NCBI GenBank assembly: GCA_964574705.1
Contig: CAZNOO010000006.1
Location: 1-64,000 of the forward strand
Direction: 5' to 3'
DNA length: 64,000 bases
Origin: JAHIVB01 sp964574705
Lineage (GTDB): Bacteria; Bacillota_I; Bacilli_A; Izemoplasmatales; Hujiaoplasmataceae
Positions 34,217-42,638 of the stretch are shown here, piece after piece. Every line of letters begins with the position of its first letter. Within the stretch, counting starts at the first letter, position 1. The notes under the pieces were generated by a model. That model had not been told where the DNA came from. It saw only the letters and a program-made list of their open reading frames with translations, and ran no database searches. Position numbers and translations under genes: made by a program.

Positions 34217-34293
34217 TGGCGACCCGGAAGGGATTCGAACCCCCGACCGACGGCTTAGGAAGCCGCTGCTCTGTCCTGCTGAGCTACCGGGTC
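34217..34293 (-). tRNA. tRNA-Arg(CCU)
   Basis: 77 bases with encoded CCA. Acceptor GACCCGG/CCGGGTC, loop TTCCTAA with anticodon CCU, reading AGG. First of the two-tRNA unit; TATAAT (complement 34304-34309) lies just upstream. Confidence 0.95.
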
Positions 34294-34375
34294 ATGCATT
34301 ACTATTATATCATTAATTTGTCATATTTCATTCCATAAAAATGTTCTGTAATTAAAACTTTTAAAAAAAAGGAGA

Positions 34376-35437
34376 CTACACCAGATCGTAGTCTCTCTCA
34401 TTCGGGTCAAACTCTTCTCCAAGATAGCAATTGATATCTTCAATCCATGACTTAGCCATCGATGTTGCTTCTTCATGCGTTTCGCAAGCGAGTTCTTCAT
34501 GAATCGGAAACGGCAGCCAAAACCTGATTTCTCCGTCGATGCTGAATCGATAGGCATTCATGCTGTACTTCTCGACTTCGGGGATATAATAGTTTTCATG
34601 TTCTACAATCTTGCATCGATAGAGGTAAAAATTAGAGTAATAAGTATCCGGGTCTTGAAATGCAGGAACAAAGAGATGATTTGCCCAATAATTTCTCAGC
34701 AACTCACGGTTTTGAATGTATTCGTCTTTGATGTAGAAATTGAGATCGTTTCGAACTATTTTATAATAATCGCGGTACCCAACATTGTAAATGAAAAGAT
34801 TTCCATTATTAGCTTTGTGGAAGGCGAGCTGAAATGGAAAATTTTTTCCTTGAATAAGAAAAATTTCCTCAGTAGTCGCAAAGACGATTTTTGATTTCGG
34901 AATCATAAGAGTAATTGATTTTCCTTTGATTTTGGTCCTGTTATCGTCATTCAATACATCGACTCCATTGATATAAAACTGATCAAAGGGACAAATGGCA
35001 TAAAACCGTTTGGTCGAATGGTTTCGGAAAGAGAGTTCATTGTGAAACAAATACTGATAAAATATCGGGAAGAGGGAAAAGAAAAGGAGGTAGAATATAC
35101 CTATCAAACTGATTGTATTTGCATAAGTGAAACTAATCCAGTTCAAAATACAGATTACCAAGAATATCCAAGAGTATAATAGCATAACAAAGAATTTCTT
35201 AGTCATCCAATGAAATGCAGAAAAAAACTTTATCGGATCACTTAACTTACCGATTCCATAATGGGTTACACATACTCCGATGGTCCCTAAAAAAGTTAGG
35301 AAAAAAAACATTCCTTCCGTTTCCATAGCATTATAGACTTCGCTAGACTTTAAAAAAGCAAAAGCGACAAATACTGACATTCCGAAGTAAGAAAATCCAA
35401 GAACCAATATCAAAATTCCCTTAAGTTTATCGTTCAT
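34376..35437 (-). CDS. Membrane protein of unknown function, 353 aa
   Basis: Start at ATG 35437 with GGAGG eight bases upstream; a longer reading from 35473 lacks SD support. Four TM helices in the first half (about 5-28, 40-60, 75-98, 100-125) are followed by a soluble domain of about 220 residues rich in aromatics and beta strands, with a C-terminal segment CETHEEATSMAKSWIEDINCYLGEE. I cannot name a family. It is flanked by tRNA-Arg genes on both sides. Confidence 0.7.
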   Translation of the reverse strand: MNDKLKGILILVLGFSYFGMSVFVAFAFLKSSEVYNAMETEGMFFFLTFLGTIGVCVTHYGIGKLSDPIKFFSAFHWMTKKFFVMLLYSWIFLVICILNWISFTYANTISLIGIFYLLFFSLFPIFYQYLFHNELSFRNHSTKRFYAICPFDQFYINGVDVLNDDNRTKIKGKSITLMIPKSKIVFATTEEIFLIQGKNFPFQLAFHKANNGNLFIYNVGYRDYYKIVRNDLNFYIKDEYIQNRELLRNYWANHLFVPAFQDPDTYYSNFYLYRCKIVEHENYYIPEVEKYSMNAYRFSIDGEIRFWLPFPIHEELACETHEEATSMAKSWIEDINCYLGEEFDPNERDYDLV

Positions 35438-35504
35438 AAATGAATCCTCCATTGATAAACAACATATTATCATAGAAGGAAATCAAATACAAAGACATAT
35501 TATA

Positions 35505-35539
35505 AAAAAACGATGAATTCATATACAATTCATCGTTTG
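35505..35539 (-). terminator. Terminator after tRNA-Arg(UCU)
   Basis: AACGATGAATT/AATTCATCGTT stem followed by seven T on the minus strand. Confidence 0.85.
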
Positions 35540-35548
35540 ATTGATTAA

Positions 35549-35625
<77 letters not shown>

Positions 35626-35647
35626 AATTTCTCGTAACGCATTAATT

Positions 35648-35676
35648 ATTATAATATGTTAACCCCCTTTTGTAAA
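35648..35676 (-). promoter_or_regulatory. Promoter of tRNA-Arg(UCU)
   Basis: TTTACA-17 bp-TATAAT on the minus strand, 22 bases before the tRNA 5' end. Confidence 0.75.
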
Positions 35677-35727
35677 GGAATATTTATCCTTAAAAAGGAA
35701 AAACACAAGGACTTTCTCCCTGTGTTT

Positions 35728-38634
35728 TTATTTCGTTATGTTATTATCTGGTGATTGAGGATTAAAACCAACTCTATTCATCTGTCCCCAAGCCTGATTT
35801 TCCCTTAGAGAAGAAATAAAACCCTTTGCACGGTAAACACTAATCAGTTGTCTCCAACCGAAATTCTCGAGGAATCCAATCAAAACAAGCATCATTATTT
35901 CTTTTAATGTGAAGGTCTCTTGTTCCGATTCTGATATGAAAAGCGAAAACATCGATAAAACAATTCCCATGAGTATCGAAACAACTAATAATCCAAGGAC
36001 GATCGTTACATTCAGTAAATTGAAAATGATTCCAAACAAGAGTGCAACATAAGCCTGAACCTCAAACAGTGGGCCAATCATCTCAAATACAAAAAAGTAA
36101 GGCATTGCAATCATTCCAACCTGTTTGTACTTCGGATTGAAAATCATATTTCTATGGTAGGATAAAATGTCAACGAGACCTCTTTGCCACCGGTTTCTTT
36201 GTTTGAACAGCGACTTAGAACTTTCAGGTACTTCTGTGTAGCATTTGGATTTCGAAATAAAATCAACTCTGTAATTTAAGTCGCTTTCAATCGCTCTCCT
36301 CGTGACTCTAACAACAAGTTCCATATCTTCACCGACAGTATCTTTTTTCAGTGAACTGACTGTCAAATAACCTCCAGAATCAATTAAGATTCTTTTTTCA
36401 AAAAGGCCAAATGCTCCAGAAATGATTAATAAAGAGTGTAGTTCTGAAAACCCTAATCGACTGATATTAAAAGCTCGAAGGTACTCAATGGTTTGAAATC
36501 GTGCAAGCCTGTTTTTAGGGAGTCCATAATGTTCAATGTGTCCTCTATCGACAACCGATCCATTCACCGGAACAATCGTTCCACCAAGTGCAATCGTTAT
36601 TTTGTCGTGATCTAAGATGGAAGACATCACCCTGAGTAATGCATCGGAATCTAAAATAGAATCTGCATCAATTCCACAAATATACTCGTTTTTAGCATAA
36701 TTAATACCGACATTCAAAGCGTCTGCTTTCCCACCATTTTCTTTATCAATCAAAGTCAAATTCGGAAAAGACTTATTTCGATAGATTGCCCTTACAGCTT
36801 TCGTACTGATATGTGTATTCAAATCGACGTCTTTTCTGATTAAATCAAAATGTTGAATGACTGTCTCGAGCGTCCTATCTTTGGATCCGTCGTTGACGAC
36901 AATGACTTCATACTCAGGATAATCCAAATTCAACAGTGAGTGAATGTTTTCAACAATTGATAGTTCTTCGTTGTATGCAGGAGCAATGATAGAAACGCTT
37001 GGAATCATCCCTGATTCATATAGAAAAGGATGATTCTTCAATTTCCACATTGAAGACTGCTTCTTGTTTGAAAAATAAGAAAGGGTTGCGAGAAAAAAGT
37101 AAATGGCATTCACAGTCAGATAATAAAATATAAAAACATAATTAATAAAGATGATATACTTTTTTAATGACTCAACAAAGGGATTTGTTACAGAAAATAT
37201 CAAGTGCGTTAAAAAGAAAATAATAGGCAAAAACACAATTGAAAAAATCAAAATTCGGATAAGCCAACGCGTTTTTTTAACTTCGTTTGTAGTAACTTTA
37301 CTTTTGGGCTTTTCAACTGAGAATCGATGGAATCCCATCCTTTTGTAAATGTCTTTTGATAAATACGTATTTAAATCCATCAGCAAAGGCTCATTCAGGA
37401 CTGCAATCGGTTGGATGATGTTCATAATCACATTTTCAACGGATGAATCTTTGTTTTGGTTTAAAAAATTAATAATATCGATAAAAGATCCGTTTTCAAT
37501 CATTAGAGTCATAATCATCGACAAGTCTTTCGGATGCTTCTTTTGCAATTTCATAATCATGTAATCAATGCGATGACTAAATACATGTGAAAGAACAGCT
37601 TTAATTCCACCGCTTTCCGTACTTTTTGCAATATCTATCAAATAGTCGTAATACGATTGTCTATGTTCTAGGATTACTAAAATCGCATGGGCATATATAT
37701 CAGGTGCAATTGCCATTTCAGCAGCTTCCAATAATAGATGTATGGACTCAACACTTTTCTCTTTTGCAAGAGACATCGCAGCGATTTTAGCCACTTCGGG
37801 GTCTTCGTGAAGTAAATACTTTGCCTCTTTGAAATAATAACCGAATCGAAGTGAAAGTGCGCTCAAAATGCGATAGTGAAGTCGTTTGATTCTAAATAGA
37901 GAAATATTCTCGTATTCTGAATTCTTTATCCCTTTTAATTCGTTTTCAACTTTCAACAATTCCGATAAAAGAAGTTTTTCAAACGAAGGATGGTATATTT
38001 CATTCGCCAAATCAACAAAGACTTCTTTGACTTCCATTTCTTTTCTTTCAAAGAACACTTCAACATGTGCAATGTTTTTAGGCATGTGTTGCTGCAAGAG
38101 ATGAATCACGCGGTATTGGTAAAAGCGTTTGCTATCGACGAGGCTATCGATAATGACGGGTAAGGTTACTTCATCAATTCGATTTTTTAACGAGTAGGCA
38201 ATTAGGGTTTTTGCTCGTTCATTCGTTTCTGCACCCAAATGAGAGAGCATCGTGTTAACGATGTATTTTTCTTGAAATGTTGAAAGAAAAGAGATTGCTT
38301 GCATTCTTTTCACAATTTTTTTTGACTGAAGTGCTTTTAAATACTTCTGTACCAGGCCCATTGAAACGAGGTCTTTATATACATCATATTTAATTTCAGT
38401 TGATAGTTCGATTGTATTTGAAAATTCAATGTAAGCTTCTAAAAAAAGTTTCTTTGGGTATTTCTTTGTAATTCTTTCTTTGGAAACGTATCTCTTTGTA
38501 ATATAGTCCTGGATTTCGCTGATTTTTTTGGCATTTCTTTTTACTCTTCTGTAATGATCGAAGATATGCAAAATGAGGTATAAACAAACTAATCCAAGAA
38601 TGATAGAAATAATGGCGATGGCTTGAAGGGTCAT
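35728..38634 (-). CDS. HEAT-repeat/GT2 membrane glycosyltransferase
   Basis: The 968-residue fusion has an N-terminal TM (about 5-25), then about 400 residues of helical HEAT-like repeats. Two TM helices follow (about 455-515), then a GT2 catalytic domain with SIIAPAYNEE (about 545), VVNDGSKD, GIDADSIL (about 658), GED and the processive-synthase motif QRNRWQRG (about 815). Three C-terminal TM helices end it. Layout and motifs resemble poly-GlcNAc, hyaluronan or cellulose synthases that polymerise and export a polysaccharide. Its start overlaps the upstream GGDEF-receiver gene (ATGA-type coupling), suggesting that protein controls the synthase, perhaps through the HEAT domain. Confidence 0.85.
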   Translation of the reverse strand: MTLQAIAIISIILGLVCLYLILHIFDHYRRVKRNAKKISEIQDYITKRYVSKERITKKYPKKLFLEAYIEFSNTIELSTEIKYDVYKDLVSMGLVQKYLKALQSKKIVKRMQAISFLSTFQEKYIVNTMLSHLGAETNERAKTLIAYSLKNRIDEVTLPVIIDSLVDSKRFYQYRVIHLLQQHMPKNIAHVEVFFERKEMEVKEVFVDLANEIYHPSFEKLLLSELLKVENELKGIKNSEYENISLFRIKRLHYRILSALSLRFGYYFKEAKYLLHEDPEVAKIAAMSLAKEKSVESIHLLLEAAEMAIAPDIYAHAILVILEHRQSYYDYLIDIAKSTESGGIKAVLSHVFSHRIDYMIMKLQKKHPKDLSMIMTLMIENGSFIDIINFLNQNKDSSVENVIMNIIQPIAVLNEPLLMDLNTYLSKDIYKRMGFHRFSVEKPKSKVTTNEVKKTRWLIRILIFSIVFLPIIFFLTHLIFSVTNPFVESLKKYIIFINYVFIFYYLTVNAIYFFLATLSYFSNKKQSSMWKLKNHPFLYESGMIPSVSIIAPAYNEELSIVENIHSLLNLDYPEYEVIVVNDGSKDRTLETVIQHFDLIRKDVDLNTHISTKAVRAIYRNKSFPNLTLIDKENGGKADALNVGINYAKNEYICGIDADSILDSDALLRVMSSILDHDKITIALGGTIVPVNGSVVDRGHIEHYGLPKNRLARFQTIEYLRAFNISRLGFSELHSLLIISGAFGLFEKRILIDSGGYLTVSSLKKDTVGEDMELVVRVTRRAIESDLNYRVDFISKSKCYTEVPESSKSLFKQRNRWQRGLVDILSYHRNMIFNPKYKQVGMIAMPYFFVFEMIGPLFEVQAYVALLFGIIFNLLNVTIVLGLLVVSILMGIVLSMFSLFISESEQETFTLKEIMMLVLIGFLENFGWRQLISVYRAKGFISSLRENQAWGQMNRVGFNPQSPDNNITK

Positions 38635-39602
38635 AGTCGAGTACCCCTCTTTTTAATCTCGCGTTGTATGAATCCCAAAACTTCTTCAAACATCAAAGGC
38701 CTTTGGACAACATAATCAATTCTAAGTTCATTGGCTCTTTGAACAACTTCTGTTGTTTTTCGATGTGTTATCATGATGAACAAAGTATTCATTGTAAATG
38801 AAGAATCATTTAAATGGCTTTTCATCGTAAAAGCATCCATTTTTGGAAGTGTCTTTTCAGCGATAATGGCATCAAAAGGTACATTTTTGGCAATGGTCAA
38901 ACCTTCGACACAATCATTTGCCAAGACGACTTCAACAGCATTTTTAACAAAGAATTGATTCAAGATTTTCTGTGTGATTGGATCATTGTCGACAACAAGA
39001 ACTTTCCCAATCGAAGTATGTAGTGTAGGAATATCTTTGTCTAAAAAAGCATTAGGTCCCATGCTCGGGACAATATTAATTCTTTTTCCGCCTTGAATCA
39101 GCATTCTTAAGCAGAGTTCGGGAGCGTCTAATTCAGAATCGAATTCTTTTGAACTGACGCATGAAATCGAAACCGTAGTCGGTTCAATAAAGATTTCCGA
39201 TTTCTTAATTTCTTGCTGAATTGTTGAAGCAAATTCAGATATATTGAATTTAGACCCTTTATGGACATATAAGATGAACCCGGGGCCGTTTCTTTTAACC
39301 AACAAGTCGTCTTGATGAATGTATTGTTTAATCATATAGCCAATGTTTGTAATCGTTTCATCTCCCGCTTCAGGAGAATACTTGGCATTAATTTCTTGAA
39401 GGGTGTCTATATTGAAATATAACAAAAAGATGGATTCGTCAACGACACCCAAATTCTTCATTTGTTGAAGTTCATAAATGACGTATTCCTTCAAAAATAG
39501 TTCATTGTAGCAATTCGTGTGCGTATCAATGATATAATCATCTAATTTTGAGCGAATGAACTCTGTAACAATTTCGATTTTTGACGGATTGATTTTTTCC
39601 AT
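38631..39602 (-). CDS. Degenerate GGDEF plus degenerate receiver protein
   Basis: The 323-residue protein is built in reverse of the usual order. Residues about 1-175 resemble a GGDEF domain (YFNIDTLQEINAKYSPEAGDETI) but the active-site loop reads RNGPGF in place of GGDEF. Residues about 197-320 form a CheY-like receiver with the VVDND acidic pair. The phosphoacceptor Asp is replaced by Glu (IIAEKTLPKMD, about 246), and the conserved Lys-Pro reads Arg-Pro. Neither diguanylate cyclase activity nor phosphorylation is expected. It may bind a nucleotide or act as a constitutive partner. It overlaps the HEAT-GT2 synthase gene by four bases. Confidence 0.82.
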   Translation of the reverse strand: MEKINPSKIEIVTEFIRSKLDDYIIDTHTNCYNELFLKEYVIYELQQMKNLGVVDESIFLLYFNIDTLQEINAKYSPEAGDETITNIGYMIKQYIHQDDLLVKRNGPGFILYVHKGSKFNISEFASTIQQEIKKSEIFIEPTTVSISCVSSKEFDSELDAPELCLRMLIQGGKRINIVPSMGPNAFLDKDIPTLHTSIGKVLVVDNDPITQKILNQFFVKNAVEVVLANDCVEGLTIAKNVPFDAIIAEKTLPKMDAFTMKSHLNDSSFTMNTLFIMITHRKTTEVVQRANELRIDYVVQRPLMFEEVLGFIQREIKKRGTRL

Positions 39603-39645
39603 ACTTTTCTCCTTTTTAATTCTAGAAATTATTCAGCAAGATTGT

Positions 39646-39674
39646 TTGACACCTTTCATCAAAGAAGTTATACT
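39646..39674 (+). promoter_or_regulatory. Promoter of thioredoxin-like lipoprotein gene
   Basis: TTGACA-17 bp-TATACT, followed 16 bases later by the ATG with AGGTG. Confidence 0.8.
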
Positions 39675-39690
39675 TGTTGTAGGTGATAAA

Positions 39691-40143
39691 ATGAAGAAAT
39701 TCCTTGTAGTACTTTCAATCGCTCTAACCTTTGCCTTGGTATCCTGTCAAAACGGGGCGAAACTTACCGTCACAATGGATTATCAGGTTACAGAAACTGA
39801 AATCATCTCTGCCCAAACACTTTCAGACATGCTCGCGAACAAAGAGACTTTCATTCTTTACGTATCGAGCGAGACATGCCTTTCATGTCAAGAATTTGAG
39901 CCGATTCTTATGGACTTCATCCAAATAAACCATGTACTTGTCTACGAAATTGAATCTTCTTCTCAATTTTCAACCAACAATGGCATTTTGGATTATGAGT
40001 TTACTCCAACCATCTTCTTCATTTTAGAAGGAAATGTAATCCATAGTGCAGACCCACTTTCTGATGATTCTGCATTTGCCGATTCGAGTGGATTCGCAGA
40101 ATTCTTTGATAATTGGGTCTCTCTTACAACAAACAACATTTAA
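39691..40143 (+). CDS. Thioredoxin-like lipoprotein
   Basis: The 150-residue product from ATG 39691 (AGGTG SD, promoter just upstream). A longer in-frame reading from 39556 crosses the promoter and is rejected. The signal peptide ends in the lipobox LVSC. The mature domain shows a thioredoxin-like core with the redox motif ETCLSCQEFEPI (CxxC) and a cis-Pro-type EFTPTIFFI. Likely extracellular thiol-disulfide exchange or a bacteriocin-resistance thioredoxin; partner unknown. Confidence 0.83.
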   Translation: MKKFLVVLSIALTFALVSCQNGAKLTVTMDYQVTETEIISAQTLSDMLANKETFILYVSSETCLSCQEFEPILMDFIQINHVLVYEIESSSQFSTNNGILDYEFTPTIFFILEGNVIHSADPLSDDSAFADSSGFAEFFDNWVSLTTNNI

Positions 40144-40148
40144 AAATC

Positions 40149-40179
40149 AAAGGTCACAAACTGTGGCCTTATTTTTTTT
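40149..40179. terminator. Bidirectional terminator, lipoprotein/coaD
   Basis: AAGGTCACA-AAC-TGTGGCCTT followed by ATTTTTTTT; convergent genes. Confidence 0.75.
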
Positions 40180-40651
40180 GATATTTTTTAAAGATTTCTT
40201 TTGCGATGACGGATGGAACAAATGGAGTGACGTCTCCACCAAACCTTGCCAATTCACGAACGGAAGACGAGGACAGGAATGAATATTCTCCCTCAGTCAT
40301 CAAAAAGACCGTATCAATCTTATTACAAATCTTTCGGTTAAAATTCGTTAATTGGAATTCATAATCATAATCTGTGACCGCTCTAAGTCCTCTTAAAATA
40401 TGAGAAGCGCCAAGAATTTTACAGTGCTCGACGGTCAAAATATTGGATTCAACGACTTCAACGTTTTCATAATCTTTTAAAACTTCTTTTACCATGGCTA
40501 CTCGTTCTGCAATTGAGAACATCGTTTGTTTGCTTGGATTAACTGATACAGCTACATATAGTTTATCAAATAACTTGGCTCCTCTGGAAACAATGTCCAC
40601 GTGGCCGTTCGTAATGGGATCGAAACTTCCTGGATAATAACCAATTCTCAT
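40169..40651 (-). CDS. coaD: Phosphopantetheine adenylyltransferase
   Basis: The 160-residue nucleotidyltransferase of CoA synthesis has YPGSFDPITNGHVDIV (HxGH-type TNGH), ILRGLRAVTDYDYE and the ISSS/R-like SFLSSSSVREL motif. It follows rsmD by one base, the conserved rsmD-coaD pairing of many bacteria. Identification secure. Confidence 0.96.
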   Translation of the reverse strand: MRIGYYPGSFDPITNGHVDIVSRGAKLFDKLYVAVSVNPSKQTMFSIAERVAMVKEVLKDYENVEVVESNILTVEHCKILGASHILRGLRAVTDYDYEFQLTNFNRKICNKIDTVFLMTEGEYSFLSSSSVRELARFGGDVTPFVPSVIAKEIFKKYQKK

Positions 40652-40652
40652 A

Positions 40653-41210
40653 TTAGTTTTCCCTTTCGTAAATAAAGAATTTTGTGTTTCCCGATACTTT
40701 TTCTTTAATCAATTTCAAATTGTCTGGAACTTGAGTAATTGCTCTAGTTTTATCCGCTTCCAAGACCAATATACCGCCCACATGAAGGATTTCCTGTTCG
40801 CTGATAAGTTGAAGCAGCGACTCGTATACCTCAAGTAAATACGGAGGATCTGCGACAATTAAGTCGTACTTTTGGTCAACAGAAGCTCTTATGAATTGGA
40901 TTGCGTCTGCTTTTACTACTTTAGCAGAAATATCCGATAATTCATTTAATTTAGAAAGATTCTTTTTGATTATTTGAATTGCATCGATATTGGAATCCAC
41001 AAATGTCACTTTATCCATTCCACGGCTTAAACATTCAATCCCCAAAGCTCCACTCCCTGAAAAGAGGTCTAAGGCGATTCCGCCTTCAAAGAACTGTCCT
41101 AAAACATTAAAGAGCATTTCTTTGTTCTTATCGGTCGTGGGCCTCGTAGAATCATTCGCCACTTCATCGAGCTTGATTCCTCGGTATTTTCCAGCTATAA
41201 TCCTTAACAC
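40653..41210 (-). CDS. rsmD: 16S rRNA (guanine966-N2)-methyltransferase
   Basis: The 185-residue product has RIIAGKYRGIKL, RPTTDKNKEMLFN, SAM motif ALDLFSGSGALGIE and catalytic VADPPY (NPPY-type). It modifies G966 of 16S rRNA. First gene of the rsmD-coaD operon with promoter TTGCAA-17 bp-TACAAT. Confidence 0.95.
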   Translation of the reverse strand: MLRIIAGKYRGIKLDEVANDSTRPTTDKNKEMLFNVLGQFFEGGIALDLFSGSGALGIECLSRGMDKVTFVDSNIDAIQIIKKNLSKLNELSDISAKVVKADAIQFIRASVDQKYDLIVADPPYLLEVYESLLQLISEQEILHVGGILVLEADKTRAITQVPDNLKLIKEKVSGNTKFFIYEREN

Positions 41211-41225
41211 ATTATCACCAAATTA

Positions 41226-41254
41226 ATTGTATCACGCTATACATAAACTTGCAA
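41226..41254 (-). promoter_or_regulatory. Promoter of rsmD-coaD
   Basis: TTGCAA (41249-41254), 17-bp spacer, TACAAT (complement 41226-41231), on the minus strand. Confidence 0.7.
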
Positions 41255-41264
41255 CAATACGAAT

Positions 41265-41286
41265 GAAAAAAGACCCGAAGGTCTTT
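41265..41286 (-). terminator. Terminator after M42 peptidase gene
   Basis: AAAGACC-TTC-GGGTCTTTTTT on the minus strand, overlapping the peptidase stop codon. Confidence 0.8.
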
Positions 41287-42343
41287 AGTTATACGTAATG
41301 GTATTCACAGTATCTCTATCAAGTCTTTTGACCATTTCAGTGACGAGCTTAACCGCATTGTCATAATCATCTTGATGAATGATTGAGGTATGCGAATGAA
41401 GGTATCTGCAGGGGAGGCAAACCGCAATGCTTGGGCATCCGTTTTTAGCTAAATGCATTTTCCCAGCATCAGTACCTCCGGCCTTCAAATATGAAAGTTG
41501 ATAGGGTATTTTTAATTCATTTGCCAAATCTTGTGCAAATTCTCTTAATCCAACATGACCAACCATTGAGGAGTCATATATCATTAGACAAGGGCCGCTT
41601 CCAAGTTTTGTTTCTTGCGTTCCTCCGGGGTAATCGTGAGCAATAGTGACATCAAGAGCGATACCAATGTCCGGTGAGACCATATATGCTGAAGTTGTTG
41701 CCCCTCTTAAACCGACTTCTTCTTGAACAGTACCAACACCGTAATAGATGTTTTCATGTTTTTGATCCTTCAAATTCTCTAACACTTCAATAGCAAGCGC
41801 AATTCCAATTCGGTTGTCAAACGCTTTTGACAACAAGAATTTCGGATTTCCTAATGTTTGATACTCAATAAAAGGTGTAATCATGTCTCCTACTTGTATT
41901 CCAAGCGCGATAGCTTCCTCTTGAGAAGAAACACCCAAATCTAGATACATGTCCTTCAATTCGACAACTTTCTTCCGTTCTTCTGCTTCCAGAATGTGTG
42001 GTGGTTTTGATCCAACGACACCTCTGACTTCAGTTCCCTTGCGAGTTGTAATCATAAATTGTTGACTCAAAACTACATGTCCCCACCATCCCCCTGCTGG
42101 GATGAACTTGACATATCCTTCTTTTGTGATTTCACTTAAAATAAATCCGATCTCATCCATATGGCCAGCAACCATAATGTTTGGCCCTTTTGGATTTCCA
42201 ACTTTCTTTGCAATGATTGAACCTAAGTTATCATATGAAATTTCCGCAAGACCTTTTACCTTCTTTTCCATATATTTCCTGATTTGTTTCTCGTTTGCAG
42301 GAATTCCGTTCAACATTGTGAGTTCCTTTAATAATGTGCTCAT
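41285..42343 (-). CDS. M42-family aminopeptidase
   Basis: The 352-residue di-metal aminopeptidase of the glutamyl/deblocking type has metal ligands and general base in VAGHMDEIGF (about 60), SKAFDNRIG (about 176), TVQEEVGLRG (about 208), ALDVTIAHD and the C-terminal LHSHTSIIHQDD. It forms large cytosolic complexes that finish peptide degradation. It lies directly downstream of the 6S RNA gene on the same strand. Confidence 0.93.
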   Translation of the reverse strand: MSTLLKELTMLNGIPANEKQIRKYMEKKVKGLAEISYDNLGSIIAKKVGNPKGPNIMVAGHMDEIGFILSEITKEGYVKFIPAGGWWGHVVLSQQFMITTRKGTEVRGVVGSKPPHILEAEERKKVVELKDMYLDLGVSSQEEAIALGIQVGDMITPFIEYQTLGNPKFLLSKAFDNRIGIALAIEVLENLKDQKHENIYYGVGTVQEEVGLRGATTSAYMVSPDIGIALDVTIAHDYPGGTQETKLGSGPCLMIYDSSMVGHVGLREFAQDLANELKIPYQLSYLKAGGTDAGKMHLAKNGCPSIAVCLPCRYLHSHTSIIHQDDYDNAVKLVTEMVKRLDRDTVNTITYN

Positions 42344-42368
42344 AAGTACCTCTTTCTATTTTTTGCAT

Positions 42369-42550
42369 AAAAAAAATGCACTTGGATTCTTGGAAACCAC
42401 TCTGGCAGACTAGCATCCACCCTGTAAGTGGGTGTCTCTTACTATTTCATTAGGATTCCTAAACGAATAGGCATTCAACACAGAAATAGCCTTGACTCCC
42501 GTTTCAATCTTGTGCGTCGCAAATGAGTGATTTCCAACAACCCAAGTACA
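42369..42550 (-). ncRNA. ssrS: 6S RNA
   Basis: A perfect promoter starts a transcript of about 182 bases whose ends pair: UGUACUUGG with CCAAGUGCA (one G-U). After a small internal loop, a perfect 13-bp helix (UUGGAAAUCACUC/GAGUGGUUUCCAA) follows. Inside is a large single-stranded bubble with a small hairpin (CACCC/GGGUG) on its 3' side, and then a terminal stem (GCUAUUUC/GAAAUAGU) with a CCUA/UAGG apex. The 3' stem runs into eight U. This is the 6S RNA architecture, which mimics open promoter DNA and binds the housekeeping RNA polymerase. The AGGGTGG within it superficially resembles a T-box. Confidence 0.8.
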
Positions 42551-42555
42551 ATTTC

Positions 42556-42584
42556 ATTATAATGAAGCCCTCATTATTTGTCAA
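42556..42584 (-). promoter_or_regulatory. Consensus promoter of 6S RNA
   Basis: TTGACA (complement 42579-42584), 17-bp spacer, TATAAT (complement 42556-42561): a perfect sigma-A consensus, the strongest in the window. Confidence 0.9.
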
Positions 42585-42592
42585 GGGAGTAA

Positions 42593-42624
42593 CAAAAAAA
42601 AGACATCCTTTTAAAGGATGTCTT
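42593..42624 (-). terminator. Terminator after ppdK
   Basis: AAGACATCCTTT/AAAGGATGTCTT stem followed by a run of eight T on the minus strand. Confidence 0.85.
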
Positions 42625-42638
42625 GAATGAGAATGAAT

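Noticed and set aside
39556..39690. Longer reading of the thioredoxin-like lipoprotein
   Set aside because: It would run through a near-perfect promoter and hide the lipoprotein signal peptide in the interior.
42400..42450. T-box-like AGGGTGG upstream of the M42 peptidase gene
   Set aside because: The AGGGTGG lies in a local CACCC/GGGTG hairpin, lacks the following ACCGCG, and the whole transcript folds end-to-end as a 6S RNA with its own terminator.
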